Source: JAKVCB01 sp963578605 (lineage in GTDB: Bacteria > Planctomycetota > Planctomycetia > Pirellulales > Lacipirellulaceae). Taken from it: 64,000 nucleotides of DNA. Each line of letters opens with the position of its first letter. Position 1 is the stretch's first letter. The notes beneath the pieces were generated by a model. It saw nothing but the letters and a program-made list of their open reading frames with translations. It made no database searches and had not been told where the DNA came from. Shown piece after piece: positions 15,948-25,212 of the stretch. Where the stretch lies: contig CAUZEA010000018.1 in NCBI GenBank assembly GCA_963578605.1, positions 5,623 through 69,622 on the forward strand. The letters run 5' to 3'. Position numbers and translations under genes: made by a program.

Positions 15948-17885
15948 ATGCCTCTTCGCCCCAAGAGGCATCCCTTTCAGCAAAACGAGGCAGCTTTGCT
16001 CATCGGACCCGTTTTTACGCGCGAAGCGACCACAGCCCCTCGAAAGTTGCGGTTCTACATATTTCGTACGGTATTTGTTGCTGCCCTGTTCGGTTTGATG
16101 CTGACCAGTTGGCAAATCCTGGTTGGCTCCCAACAAGTCACCAGCCCCGGCGACCTGGCTCGCTTTGGAGCTGCCGTATTTCAGATCCTGGCGCCACTGC
16201 AGGTTGCAGTGGCTCTGCCATTTTCGGCCCTGCTCACCGCCGCTGCGGTTGCTCAGGAAAAGGACCGTCGCACGCTGGTCCTGTTGCTGATGACCAATCT
16301 TTCCAACACAGAGATCGTCTTGGGCAAGTTGTTGGCGAGCATGCTTACAGTGTTCGTGGTTTTGGCGGCAGCATTTCCACTGTTCGTCATTTCCGCGGCC
16401 CTGGGGGGAGTATCGTATCTGCAAATTGGTCAGGTGTTCGCCGTGACCGTTGTCAGTGCCCTGGTCGCGGGCAGTCTCGGTTCGACCATCGCACTGTGGC
16501 GTGAGAAAACGTTTCAATCCCTGGCCCTGACCACCCTTGTGATCGTATTGTGGTTAGTCGGTTGGGAGATCGTCGCCGTGGTGGCCAACAGCCCCGCTGT
16601 GAGCCCAACCCTGGCCGACACATGTGGGCGTTGGGCCGTGGTGATGAACCCCTGGCAGGCCGTTCAGGCGGCTGCCCAGCCGTCCCTGGAGATAATCAGT
16701 GCTGAAGGGATTCTCAGAAGTGCACCGGTCGGTTTTTTTATTGCCGCGATTTGTGGCACGATCTTGCTCAACCTGTTAGCCATTGCGATGATTCGCCGCT
16801 GGAATCCCTCCCGACAAGCGGGTTCCCAAACCGCTGGGCAACGGGAAGCAACAAGTATTTTTTCGCCCGAGCTGCCGCACTCTGCTGGGAAGCAACTCGA
16901 CCAGGACCGCGAACTTCCCGCCGGCTCCGCACCGCCCGCCAACGGTGGCTCCCGGCCCGATAAGAGGGTGCGGATCGATGTTCACAGTGCTGGTGGCCGG
17001 GTGCGAACAGTATGGGATAATCCGATCCTCTGGCGGGAGGTGCGAACATGGGCCTACGGGAAAAAGATTCTGGTGGTTCATCTGACGTATTGGATTATTT
17101 TCGCCTTATGCGGTGCGGTCCTGGTGAGCATGACCGGTAATGCCGAGACCGCTGCAGGACGAGCTGTGATACCACCGCCCGCGATGCCACTCATCCCGTT
17201 GTTAGTTGTCAGCTTTATTCTGCTCAATGCATTAGCGGTCACGTCCTTGACCAACGAGCGGGACGGCCAGACCCTTGACCTGCTGCTGGTAACCGATCTT
17301 TCAGCCCAAGAGATTATTTTTGGTAAGCTTGGTGGGGCGTTTTACAATGCCAAGGAGATGGTTTTGTTGCCGTTGTGCCTGTGCGGCTACTTGTGGTTTG
17401 TCGGGAACATCTCAACCGAGAATTTCATTTTTCTGGTCGTGGGTCTTGCCACGATGTATGCCTTTGTGGCTACACTTGGTTTGCATGCTGGGATGACCTA
17501 CACGAATTCACGGACCTCCATTGCTACCAGTATTGGCACGCTGCTGTTCCTTTTCCTGGGGGTGGCGACCTGCATGCGAATTATGTTGGCGTTCAGTGCA
17601 TCGTTTGAAAATCAGTTGGGGCCGTTTCTGGGCGTGGTGTGTGGCGGTGGGGTGGCACTCTACGCAGCGCTCGGTTTGCGAAATCCCTCGCGGGCGATGG
17701 GATGGGCCTTTATTCCAGCCCCTTTCCTTACTTTTTTTGCGATGACGAGTTTTCTGATGCGGGATTATGGAACGGTGTTCCTGGTGACAACGGCAACTTA
17801 CGGATTCGCAACCGCAGCAATGTTGGTACCGGCAGTATCGGAATTTGATGTTGCCACCGGGCGTACGGTGAGCAGGGAAGAATGA
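15948..17885 (+). CDS. ABC-2 type transporter permease, duplicated halves
   Basis: A 645-aa membrane protein with two ABC-2 permease-like halves. Seen: the first half (about 1-290) contains 'VAQEKDRRTLVLLLMTNLSN', and the second (about 345-645) contains the equivalent 'SLTNERDGQTLDLLLVTDLS'. This repeated E(K/R)DR/GxTLxLLLxT(N/D)LS signature marks an internal duplication or fusion of two permeases. Each half has about six hydrophobic helices; a hydrophilic Gln/Ser/Pro-rich linker (about 290-345) joins them. No ATP-binding subunit is encoded in this window. Start ATG with GAGG 10 bp upstream. Confidence 0.85.
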   Translation: MPLRPKRHPFQQNEAALLIGPVFTREATTAPRKLRFYIFRTVFVAALFGLMLTSWQILVGSQQVTSPGDLARFGAAVFQILAPLQVAVALPFSALLTAAAVAQEKDRRTLVLLLMTNLSNTEIVLGKLLASMLTVFVVLAAAFPLFVISAALGGVSYLQIGQVFAVTVVSALVAGSLGSTIALWREKTFQSLALTTLVIVLWLVGWEIVAVVANSPAVSPTLADTCGRWAVVMNPWQAVQAAAQPSLEIISAEGILRSAPVGFFIAAICGTILLNLLAIAMIRRWNPSRQAGSQTAGQREATSIFSPELPHSAGKQLDQDRELPAGSAPPANGGSRPDKRVRIDVHSAGGRVRTVWDNPILWREVRTWAYGKKILVVHLTYWIIFALCGAVLVSMTGNAETAAGRAVIPPPAMPLIPLLVVSFILLNALAVTSLTNERDGQTLDLLLVTDLSAQEIIFGKLGGAFYNAKEMVLLPLCLCGYLWFVGNISTENFIFLVVGLATMYAFVATLGLHAGMTYTNSRTSIATSIGTLLFLFLGVATCMRIMLAFSASFENQLGPFLGVVCGGGVALYAALGLRNPSRAMGWAFIPAPFLTFFAMTSFLMRDYGTVFLVTTATYGFATAAMLVPAVSEFDVATGRTVSREE

Positions 17886-17945
17886 CGCAGGGAGGTATCC
17901 GGTGACCAGTGGAACATACGTTACTGGTCATCAACAGGGGTCCCA

Positions 17946-19235
17946 GTGGATCGATCACTAATGAATGATCCCCTTTCCATTTGGCAGTTCACGCCGCAGC
18001 TTGTGGCGATGGCGATTCTTGTTGCTTGCTCCGCATTTTTCTCCGGCAGCGAGGCGGCTTTGTTTTATCTTCGTGCCGACGATCGTCGCGTTTTGGGCAA
18101 GGGGGGACCTGCCCGACGTCTCGTGGTGCAGTTGCTGGAGTCACCAGAGCGGTTGTTATCTGCGATTCTCTTCTGGAATCTCGTAATCAACATGGCCTAT
18201 TTCTCGCTTGCGTCGATCATTGGCATCCGTCTCAAAGACGCGGGGCTTTATACCGAAGCCCGTACGCTGACAATGGTGGCCTTGCTCATGCTCATTCTCC
18301 TCAGTGAGATGCTTCCCAAGAACATGGCCATCTTGCACCCCCGCATGGTTGCCGCATCGGTTAGCATTCCACTTGCGTTGGCGATTCGCCTGGTCGATCC
18401 CGTGATGCCGGTTTTGCGTTTGATCAATCTCGTGTCACGGCGGCTTCTTTTTCCGCGATTACAGCCAGAACCATATCTGGAAATAAAAGATTTGGAACGG
18501 GCAATAACAGTTGGGACGCAGGACGCGGAATTGGCACAGCAAGAGCAGGCAGTGCTCCAGCACATCGTGGCACTTGCAGAGATCCAGGTCGAGGAGGTGA
18601 TGCGCCCCCGCCCACAGTACCAGGCATTTCGTCCTCCCGTTCATTTGAATGATCTGCGGGGCGAACTCACCCCGAGCGGATATGTGCTCGTGACCGAGCC
18701 CGAGAGTGACGAGATTGCTGCTGCGATTCCCCTCAAACATCTTTCCAAAATTCCTGCTGAGCAGCTTGAACGCCATGCCGAACAGGTCCTTTACATTCCC
18801 TGGTCTGCGAGCGTGGCCATCACCCTTGAACAACTTCGAAACCAGGAGCGAAGTGTTGCCGCAATCATTAACGAGTATGGAGAAACCATCGGTATTGTGA
18901 CCATTGATGACATTATCGAAACCGTTTTGCATCAAGAGAAAGGTCGCAGCGAACGACTTTTACAAACGGCCTCGATTGCCAGTGTCGGTTCGGAAGTTTG
19001 GGAAGTGACCGGGATGACGACATTGCGCCGTTTGCGCAAGCAACTTAAGTTGCAGATTCCCCGCACCAAAAGCCTGACAGTTGCCGGTTTACTCCAAGAG
19101 CAATTGCAACGGCTGCCACAACAAGGTGACGTCGTCGAGTGGAATCAACTTAAGTTCACCGTCTTACAAGCTCCCGTTCGGGGTCGATTCGCAATACGCC
19201 TCGAACGTGCTAATTCCGGGGAGCGTAAACCATGA
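17946..19235 (+). CDS. CNNM/CorC-HlyC family membrane protein
   Basis: A 429-aa protein with an N-terminal CNNM transmembrane domain (DUF21), a CBS-domain pair and a C-terminal CorC_HlyC domain, the layout linked to magnesium or cobalt efflux. Seen: 'ACSAFFSGSEAALFYL' near the first helix, 'ILLSEMLPKNMAILHP' at the end of the membrane domain, 'EVMRPRPQYQAF' opening the CBS region, 'VAAIINEYGETIGIVTIDDI' in the second CBS motif and 'VAGLLQEQLQRLPQQGDVV' in the CorC_HlyC domain. Start GTG at 17946 has AGGGG just upstream; the ATG at 17961 is an alternative. Its stop overlaps the start of the next, homologous gene by 4 bp (ATGA). Confidence 0.9.
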   Translation: MDRSLMNDPLSIWQFTPQLVAMAILVACSAFFSGSEAALFYLRADDRRVLGKGGPARRLVVQLLESPERLLSAILFWNLVINMAYFSLASIIGIRLKDAGLYTEARTLTMVALLMLILLSEMLPKNMAILHPRMVAASVSIPLALAIRLVDPVMPVLRLINLVSRRLLFPRLQPEPYLEIKDLERAITVGTQDAELAQQEQAVLQHIVALAEIQVEEVMRPRPQYQAFRPPVHLNDLRGELTPSGYVLVTEPESDEIAAAIPLKHLSKIPAEQLERHAEQVLYIPWSASVAITLEQLRNQERSVAAIINEYGETIGIVTIDDIIETVLHQEKGRSERLLQTASIASVGSEVWEVTGMTTLRRLRKQLKLQIPRTKSLTVAGLLQEQLQRLPQQGDVVEWNQLKFTVLQAPVRGRFAIRLERANSGERKP

Positions 19236-20191
19236 TATTTGTGATGCTTTTGTTTGTCACCGGCGTGGCGTTGAGCGCTTTTTTCAGTGGTTCGGAAACA
19301 GGCTTCTATCGCGTAACTCGTGTGCGACTGCTCATCGATTGGCTTGCTGGAGATTGGCTGGCTCGAGGGTTGTTGTGGACAACCAACCATCCATCTGTGT
19401 TTGTGGCAACCGCTTTGGTTGGTAACAATCTCGCCAATTACATCGCGTCGTTGGCGGTGGTGATGGGGACGCAGCGAGTTTTTACTGGTGGTAATCACAC
19501 GGCTGAACTGTTGGCTCCGATGTTAATTGCGCCCGTTGTGTTTATTTACGGCGAATTACTGCCGAAACGCGTGTTTTATGATGCTCCCAATCGATTCTTG
19601 CGGCGATGTGCACCCGGGCTGGCGATCGCCGCAGTCTTGTTTGCACCCGTGACTGTGGTTCTTTGGCTGTTTAACAAATGCCTTCAGTTGTTGATGCGGC
19701 AATCACCACGGGTTTTGGAAACACTGGCCCACAGAGAATTATCGGAATTATTAATGGAAGGGCACGAAGTCGGAATCCTGCAGCCTGCTCAGCAAACACT
19801 GGCCCAGGCCATATTTCGACGTGTCGGTCTCCCCATTCGAGAGTTTGTCGTCCCGTTTGGGCGTTACCCGCGGGCAACTACCAAAACACGACCCCAGGAT
19901 ATCTTGCGGTTGGCAGCCAGGCAGCAACGCGCTCTGATCCCGGTTGAAGAGGCCAGTGGCAGCCGGCGACTCGTGGGGTACATTCGGGCCGTCGATATTG
20001 CCATCGAGCAACTAGGTCAAATGCCACCCCTCCGGTCGCTTGTCAAATTGAGGGGCGACGAGTCGTATCTTTCGGCAACGACGCAACTAATCGAGCAGGA
20101 CTATGCGCTCGGTCAAGTTGTCGACGAGACTGGCAAGACTCTTGGCTTTGTCTCCGCTAAGGATCTTATGGCGATGTTGCTTTCTGGTTGA
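19232..20191 (+). CDS. Second CNNM-family protein, lacking CorC_HlyC domain
   Basis: A 319-aa homologue of the preceding gene. Seen: 'ALSAFFSGSETGFYRVTR' (DUF21 start), 'ALVGNNLANYIASLAV', 'FIYGELLPKRVFYDAP', then a CBS-like region with 'RRLVGYIRAVDIAI' and 'YALGQVVDETGKTLGFVSAK'. It ends straight after the CBS pair, so the C-terminal CorC_HlyC domain is missing. The ATGA overlap with the upstream gene points to translational coupling, and the two proteins probably form a heteromeric metal-ion or acid-tolerance transporter; that last step is inference. Confidence 0.88.
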   Translation: MIFVMLLFVTGVALSAFFSGSETGFYRVTRVRLLIDWLAGDWLARGLLWTTNHPSVFVATALVGNNLANYIASLAVVMGTQRVFTGGNHTAELLAPMLIAPVVFIYGELLPKRVFYDAPNRFLRRCAPGLAIAAVLFAPVTVVLWLFNKCLQLLMRQSPRVLETLAHRELSELLMEGHEVGILQPAQQTLAQAIFRRVGLPIREFVVPFGRYPRATTKTRPQDILRLAARQQRALIPVEEASGSRRLVGYIRAVDIAIEQLGQMPPLRSLVKLRGDESYLSATTQLIEQDYALGQVVDETGKTLGFVSAKDLMAMLLSG

Positions 20192-20298
20192 CAGAGAGGG
20201 GCCTCTAACGTGTCGCAGTGTTGCCCAACACCTGGCCAGACCCACCAGGCTGGGTTGCTTGCGAAGGGACCGATACAAGTGCCGCCAGCCGCGAGGAT

Positions 20299-20547
20299 CT
20301 ACCGCTTGTAGCCTAACGACTTGATGACCGAAAGCATTTCTTCAAAGGTGATGAACCGGCGACGGTGACGCAGCTTGTAACCATCAATAGCTTGAGCCAG
20401 TTCTGCGGCATCAGGAGAGAGTTCCGAGTGGCTGTTCGTAAATTGGCGACGTTCTCGAATCAGGTTCAAACTCGAGGGGCGGGTTGTGCGGCGATCGACA
20501 AATGTGCACTCACTGGAAGCTGGGGCGGACGGAGTTGAGACAGGCAT
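20299..20547 (-). CDS. Small conserved protein, function unknown
   Basis: An 82-aa basic protein. Seen: a disordered Ser/Pro/Thr N terminus and a compact C terminus 'YKLRHRRRFITFEEMLSVIK'. A good ribosome-binding site (AAGGAG, 8 bp before the ATG) supports it as real. There is no signal peptide or membrane segment. It faces away from the CNNM gene pair; a perfect 20-bp tandem repeat lies just upstream. Confidence 0.7.
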   Translation of the reverse strand: MPVSTPSAPASSECTFVDRRTTRPSSLNLIRERRQFTNSHSELSPDAAELAQAIDGYKLRHRRRFITFEEMLSVIKSLGYKR

Positions 20548-20610
20548 AACAGGAACTCCTTGGTAGGAAATTTCGGTAGTGTGGTTTTCGGGAACGAGTT
20601 ACGCAAAACG

Positions 20611-20658
20611 CGGGCACTGTTCACGCGGGCCGGGCACTGTTCACGCGGGCACTGTTCA
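20611..20658. repeat. 20-bp tandem duplication with partial third copy
   Basis: Two perfect 20-bp units beginning cgggcactgttc (20611-20630, 20631-20650) are followed by an eight-base partial copy. They lie upstream of the 82-aa gene. Confidence 0.93.
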
Positions 20659-20745
20659 GTGAAATTAACCACGAAAATCTACGTTACGGAAACTATCGGG
20701 GCAAAGTTCGCTCCGCGAGGTTTCTATTTTTAACGATTGAAGGGA

Positions 20746-21660
20746 TTAGCGCAGCAAGCTACCTCCGGTTGACTCGGAATTACCACCGGTTGACTCGGAA
20801 GTTTGTTCCCCAAGTTTTGCCAGAAGCTGCTGGCTGGGGATGTGGAAAGCGTTTACCAGAAGGGCCTCCTGGACAGTCGTTGCCGCCGCTTCCGGGTGAT
20901 TTGTCATATATTCTGCCTGTGCCAGCGAGTAAAGTAGATCTGCATCAAGGGGCATTCGTTCCCGGATGGCCAAAAACCTTATCCGGGCGTCGTCCCAACG
21001 GCCTAAGTCCGCCAGGGTTTGGCCCTCCAGCAGCAAGGCAACATTCGGTTCCTCCCCGGGTGAGCAGCTATCCAGCAAATGCTGAAGCGTTGTCAGACAC
21101 CGTTGGTGTTGACCTTGCTGTCGGTAAAGGGTTGCCATATCAAGGAGAACATGTGTGGTACCTGGCGAAAACTGAAGTGCACGCTGCAAATCGGCCAACG
21201 CACGTTTTGGTTCGTCAAGCTCTGTGTAGACCCGCCCCCGCAGAGCCCAGGCCGACGCTAGCCGCGAATCGAATCCAAGCGCCTGGTCGGCTCGCTCGAG
21301 GGCCCGATCGACAGCACCCATCTCTAACAACATTTCGCCGCCGCGAACGGTCATCGTCGCGTCTAACGAATCAAGTCGGATCGCAGTTTCAATTTGCAGA
21401 AGGGCTTCGTCCTTGGTGCCATGTTCCCAAAGTAGTTCGGCCAGCTGGTATCGGCTCGCCGCGTCCGTTGGTGAAACCTCTATCGCCTTCCGCAGCAGGA
21501 CTTCAGCTTTGTCCCATTGACCTGCTTCCACGGCGGTAGCACCTTGACGCGAAAGCTCGCGGCAGGTCGCGACCGCCTCGGGGACCGCACCGCGATGACG
21601 CATCGACGCGCATCCCCCAAGGATAATAAGCCCGGCAGACAATAAAACAGCGTACCGCAT
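20746..21660 (-). CDS. TPR-repeat lipoprotein
   Basis: A 304-aa predicted lipoprotein with TPR repeats. Seen: 'MRYAVLLSAGLIILGGC' is a lipoprotein signal with lipobox LGGC; TPR units follow, such as 'KAEVLLRKAIEVSPTDAASR', 'RALERADQALGFDSRLASA' and 'RALADLQRALQFSPGTTHV'. The last residues repeat 'ESTGGNS' and 'ESTGGSL', encoded by a 21-bp in-frame tandem duplication (about 20761-20802). The start at 21660 is chosen because it gives the lipobox; the frame is open for another 120 codons that look non-coding. Confidence 0.85.
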   Translation of the reverse strand: MRYAVLLSAGLIILGGCASMRHRGAVPEAVATCRELSRQGATAVEAGQWDKAEVLLRKAIEVSPTDAASRYQLAELLWEHGTKDEALLQIETAIRLDSLDATMTVRGGEMLLEMGAVDRALERADQALGFDSRLASAWALRGRVYTELDEPKRALADLQRALQFSPGTTHVLLDMATLYRQQGQHQRCLTTLQHLLDSCSPGEEPNVALLLEGQTLADLGRWDDARIRFLAIRERMPLDADLLYSLAQAEYMTNHPEAAATTVQEALLVNAFHIPSQQLLAKLGEQTSESTGGNSESTGGSLLR

Positions 21661-21892
21661 AAAGCTCGCATACAACCTTACAAGGAGTGCTGGCTTGGTC
21701 GATGGGCCGCGACTGGCACGCAAGAGCCTGCAGAACGGGGTGTGGCCGTGATCAAACCGTACCGTAGAAGTCGTGCGGAGGGTAGCTTTCCGCGGGACCG
21801 TCGGCAATGTCAGCTTGATGGAGTCGCTGACACCACCCCACTGTGTGACGATAAACTGTTTCCCGCGATGCTGGCAGATGGTAAGGTATTGT

Positions 21893-22336
21893 ATGCCTGG
21901 ATTTTTTGACCAATTCGGAATTCGTTTTGAATTCCCAGAGAACTGGGAAGTCGATGCGCCGGCAGAAGCTGCGGGTAATATTTCAATCACGGTCAGCAGC
22001 CCCGACACGGCTTTTTGGTCTCTCACGCGTTACCATGGCACGGTGAACCCTACCGAGCTACTGGAACAAGTGCTGGCAGCGATGAAGGATGAATATGCTT
22101 TTCTCGAGTTCGACACTGCTGCTGACGAGGTCGAGGATCAACCGATGGTTGGCTACGATATCAACTTCTTTTGTCTCGATCTTTCCAATACGGCGTGGTT
22201 CCGGGGATTTCAACGCGAAGGAACAACCTACCTGTTGTTTTGCCAGGCAGAAGATCGTGAGATGGAGCGAGTCCAACCTGTTTTACAAGCAATGACGGTC
22301 AGCTTGCTGCGGAATGGCGAGGCTCGAGGAATTTAA
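21893..22336 (+). CDS. Small cytoplasmic protein, function unknown
   Basis: A 147-aa soluble protein. Seen: 'MPGFFDQFGIRFEFPENWEV' at the N terminus, then alternating strand-like stretches ('ISITVSSPDTAFWSLTRY', 'DINFFCLDLSNTAWFRGF') and 'QREGTTYLLFCQAEDREMER'. The pattern recalls small Mog1/PsbP-like folds that begin with a 'ipenW' motif, but I cannot assign it. AAGG lies six to seven bases before the chosen ATG; longer in-frame starts run into the upstream non-coding DNA. Confidence 0.75.
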   Translation: MPGFFDQFGIRFEFPENWEVDAPAEAAGNISITVSSPDTAFWSLTRYHGTVNPTELLEQVLAAMKDEYAFLEFDTAADEVEDQPMVGYDINFFCLDLSNTAWFRGFQREGTTYLLFCQAEDREMERVQPVLQAMTVSLLRNGEARGI

Positions 22337-22914
22337 CAAAGGGCTGTCGGGGACGCAAACGATGGGTCTGCCGATTTGTGCGCACCGCCTTGATAGCTGC
22401 GATTTTTCCCGGTTTTGCAACTCTTACACAGTTGGCCGACCGACTCACCACCGCTGGAAGTGTCGTCGATGTTTGTGGGTGGGCGGAATTTTCCGCGTTT
22501 TTCACCCGATCACGCAACTTGTTTTTCCCGTGATGGCACTGCGTCACGCAGTTGGCACGGGGATTGCTACTCTAATCGCCCGATGAGGGTCGTTAAGGCC
22601 GGATCGGTGCGATACCCCGCAGGCGCCGACCCACCCCCCCTTCATGTGGGTTAGATCCTTCGTGAAATAGAGGTTGGCACCGCGTTGACTTCGGTCTTCC
22701 TGGTTGACGGCACTCGCGACTACTCGACTGGGCAGATTCTGCCGCTGATTCGCCGGGGTTGGGCGATTTTACCCGTCACGGGAAACGGCACACATCCCAG
22801 TACTTTGACGAGAACTGCTTCGCGTCGCTTGGGCGACACCGCAGCTCCGGCACAGGTTGATCAGGACTGCGCCGCGGCGTGACCCTGGAAAGGGAAAGTA
22901 GCTTCTCACCGAGC
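22337..22914. other. Gene-free stretch, nothing recognised
   Basis: Short open frames on both strands (for example 22685-22882 plus) have no recognisable similarity and no ribosome-binding site. It may be decayed sequence, but I see no identifiable parent gene. Confidence 0.5.
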
Positions 22915-22959
22915 AAAGGATCCGGTTGGCTGCCCTCGCAGGGCCAACCGGGTCCTTTT
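22915..22959 (-). terminator. Terminator hairpin after SDR gene
   Basis: aaaggatccggttgg pairs with ccaaccgggtccttt (one mismatch) around a 14-base loop. It ends 28 bp before the SDR stop codon at 22987. The T-run is short on the minus strand (ttt) and slightly longer on the plus strand (tttt), so it may act in both directions. Confidence 0.7.
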
Positions 22960-22986
22960 GGTTTGCGCCAACGCCAGCCGTAAAGT

Positions 22987-23817
22987 TCAGTCGGCGGTTG
23001 TCTTCCTCAAGAGCCAATCACCAAGCCTGGGTGAGATTTGCGACAATGCAAACAAAAGGCGGGATTTTCGGGGAACAATCAGTTCGATTTGCCGGCGTTC
23101 ACACGCCTGCAGAATTTGATCCGCCAACCACCGCGGGTCGATTTTTCGGATTCGAGCACCACCCCCGGCCTGGCTTGCGGCAGGAGGCAAATCAGCCGCC
23201 TGTTCGTCGTATCGTCCTGCGGCACCAGCCCCGGCGAACGGCCCTGGGCAGACCAACAACACGTGCGGGCCGGTTGTACCCCACTGCAGTCTCAACTGCT
23301 GTGCGTAGGCTGCCACGGGAAACTTACTGGCCGGATAGGCTCCCATGTAGCGTGGCGCGACCTTGCTGGCCAACGAGCCAATCAGTACGACGTGCCCACC
23401 ACTGGCAACTAGCGGATCTGCCAGATGCTGAGTTACTTGTGTTATTGCCAGAAAGTTGACTTCCCATAACTGGCGGTGTTGTTCGGGTGTGGTTGCGAGG
23501 ATTTCACCGCGCATCGATCGCCCCGCAGCGTGGCAAAGGAGGTCGACGCCGCCCAACTCTTGCTGTGTCGCCTTGACGATCCGCTGGACATCGTCACTTT
23601 GCGTGACATCCGCTGTCAGGGTTGCCACGTCGCCACCACGCTGCTGCAACTGATTGGCCACCGCGAGCAACGCGGCCTCGCCACGGGCAATCAGCAGCAC
23701 GCGGGCACCTCGCGAAACGAGTGACTCGGCAAGAACTTTTCCCAGCCCGCTCGAAGCTCCCGTGACGACCGCACGTTTGCCACTCCAATAACCGGTATCC
23801 GTCGGGGATTTGCTCAT
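22987..23817 (-). CDS. SDR-family NAD(P)-dependent oxidoreductase
   Basis: A 276-aa classical short-chain dehydrogenase/reductase. Seen: cofactor motif 'VVTGASSGLGKVLAESL', 'LTADVTQSDD' (Asp before the adenine pocket), 'LLCHAAGRS' (NAG-type motif), catalytic Ser in 'VLIGSLASK', and 'YMGAYPASKFPV' with the YxxxK pair. A C-terminal 'ELIVPRKSRLLFALSQISP' amphipathic segment hints at membrane association, as in DltE/3-ketosphinganine-type SDRs. The substrate is unknown. Followed by a terminator hairpin. Confidence 0.92.
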   Translation of the reverse strand: MSKSPTDTGYWSGKRAVVTGASSGLGKVLAESLVSRGARVLLIARGEAALLAVANQLQQRGGDVATLTADVTQSDDVQRIVKATQQELGGVDLLCHAAGRSMRGEILATTPEQHRQLWEVNFLAITQVTQHLADPLVASGGHVVLIGSLASKVAPRYMGAYPASKFPVAAYAQQLRLQWGTTGPHVLLVCPGPFAGAGAAGRYDEQAADLPPAASQAGGGARIRKIDPRWLADQILQACERRQIELIVPRKSRLLFALSQISPRLGDWLLRKTTAD

Positions 23818-23873
23818 GGGGTTTCGTTAGTTCGGCGAGCCCGGATCGTGGTCCGCGAATTATGCACAATCAT

Positions 23874-24452
23874 TCAGGGATCCTTCGGCTGGAAGAGAGT
23901 AACGTGCCAATACACCTCCGGCCCGCCACCAAAGACAGCGCGGTGAAATCGGGCCGGATATCCGTAATGCGGATCGAATTCGGCCTTCAACCAAAGTTTG
24001 GTGCCGTGTTCTGCCTGCATCTCGCGCTCGGGATCTTCCGCTAGTTCAATTTCCCGCTCGATGGTTTCAAACATACCGGGTACCGACCAAACGTCCCAAG
24101 TTCTTTGCTGTGAGGGTATTTGTCCGTCCCGAACCATTTTCGTTACCACCTGCTTCCGGACCTCCACTTGTACGGTTCCAGCTCGATTGCCCTCGATTTT
24201 GACATCCATGTCGTAATTGGCTGGTCCGTTCGTATGCCAGCGTTGCTCCGCGGCTTGGAGCCTTGCCGGAGTGAGGGCTGGTAGTCTTCGGGCGACCGCA
24301 AAGCGGAGCATGGCGGCCACGGCGAGCAAAACAATCAGACCACTCCCCGCAAGGATTACCAGGGGCCGTAGTTTGCTCGTTGGTTTTGCGGACCTGGTTT
24401 CGCCAGGTGGGTTATCACTGGCTATCGGGTTGTCATCTATTCGGTTCGGCAT
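23874..24452 (-). CDS. Single-pass membrane protein, DUF6174-like
   Basis: A 192-aa protein with one transmembrane helix (about 29-52, 'LRPLVILAGSGLIVLLAVAA') and a periplasmic domain. Seen: 'AAEQRWHTNGPANYDMDVKI' followed by 'GTVQVEVRKQVVTKMVRDGQ' and a C-terminal 'AEFDPHYGYPARF', the order found in DUF6174-type proteins (NYD...; dP.yGYP). Function unknown. It lies 56 bp upstream of the SDR gene in the same orientation, so the two may be co-transcribed. Confidence 0.75.
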   Translation of the reverse strand: MPNRIDDNPIASDNPPGETRSAKPTSKLRPLVILAGSGLIVLLAVAAMLRFAVARRLPALTPARLQAAEQRWHTNGPANYDMDVKIEGNRAGTVQVEVRKQVVTKMVRDGQIPSQQRTWDVWSVPGMFETIEREIELAEDPEREMQAEHGTKLWLKAEFDPHYGYPARFHRAVFGGGPEVYWHVTLFQPKDP

Positions 24453-24705
24453 GGACGTGTTGTAGCAAATTCACCCGGCTATGAGGACCAAGCGTTCTGC
24501 AAGTGGAAAGCTGGTTTTCCACCGCTGCGGTTTAAGGAGGTTAAACTGGCGTGAAATTTTTTTCGTTTGTCACAACCACTGGAATCGGCCAGTGATACTA
24601 CAAGAAGACCATATTCCCATCCCCACCGACAGGGGCCGTAACAGGTTCCTTGGAAAAATGGTTTACGATCTGGCAATGGATCCCTCGGCACATTTGTTGG
24701 ACGGC

Positions 24706-25205
24706 ATGCACACGTTGCAAAATTCCCAGCAACGCTCCCGCACGAAAATCGTCGCGACGGTTGGCCCTGCATCTCCCCAGCCCAGGGCAGTTGGCTGGAT
24801 CAACTCAGGCAGGTGTGGATCTCTTTAGCCTCAACACGGCCCATGCCGGGTGTGGGTGAGCAGTATGTTTCGCGAGGTCAACGATCGAATTGGCTCTCCC
24901 ATTGCTATCCTGATCGACCTGGTAAGTCCCAGGATGTGCCTGAAGCAAGTCCTGCAATGGGGCTTTCGCAACATCGCGGCTAGTGCCAACCGTCGCCGCC
25001 AGTTCGTCGGAAGAAATCTTGCGGTCGTTGTGCCTGCGCTGGGGTATCACCTCCTGGTGTGGTGCTCCAACCTGCAATCTGCAGGGCTTGACTCGTCATG
25101 CCGCTCGCTGGGCTTGTGAAGTCGGCTTCGGCAAGCCAGACGGTCGGATTGTCATTGTGGGTGGATTGCACCTGGTCGCCGAACCTCGAGCAGCGGAAAA
25201 AGGCC
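24706..25205 (+). pseudogene. pyk: Decayed pyruvate kinase gene
   Basis: Recognisable pyruvate kinase fragments occur in order but in shifting frames. The N terminus starts at the ATG 24706 with 'SRTKIVATVGPASP'; the next frame gives 'QAGVDLFSLNTAHAG' (about 24805-24855); the first frame returns with 'REVNDRIGSPIAILIDL' (about 24870-24922). C-terminal-domain pieces then follow directly in another frame: 'GAFATSRLVPTVAASSSEEI' and 'LRSLCLRWGITSW', then 'GFGKPDGRIVIVGGLHLV' (to about 25180). Roughly 300 residues of the central TIM barrel and B domain are missing. At least three frame changes plus the large internal deletion make it non-functional. In pyruvate kinase these segments form the start of the barrel and the allosteric C domain. 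Confidence 0.85.
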
Positions 25206-25212
25206 TTGCACG

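Noticed and set aside
22685..22882. 65-codon plus-strand open frame
   Set aside because: No ribosome-binding site and no recognisable similarity.
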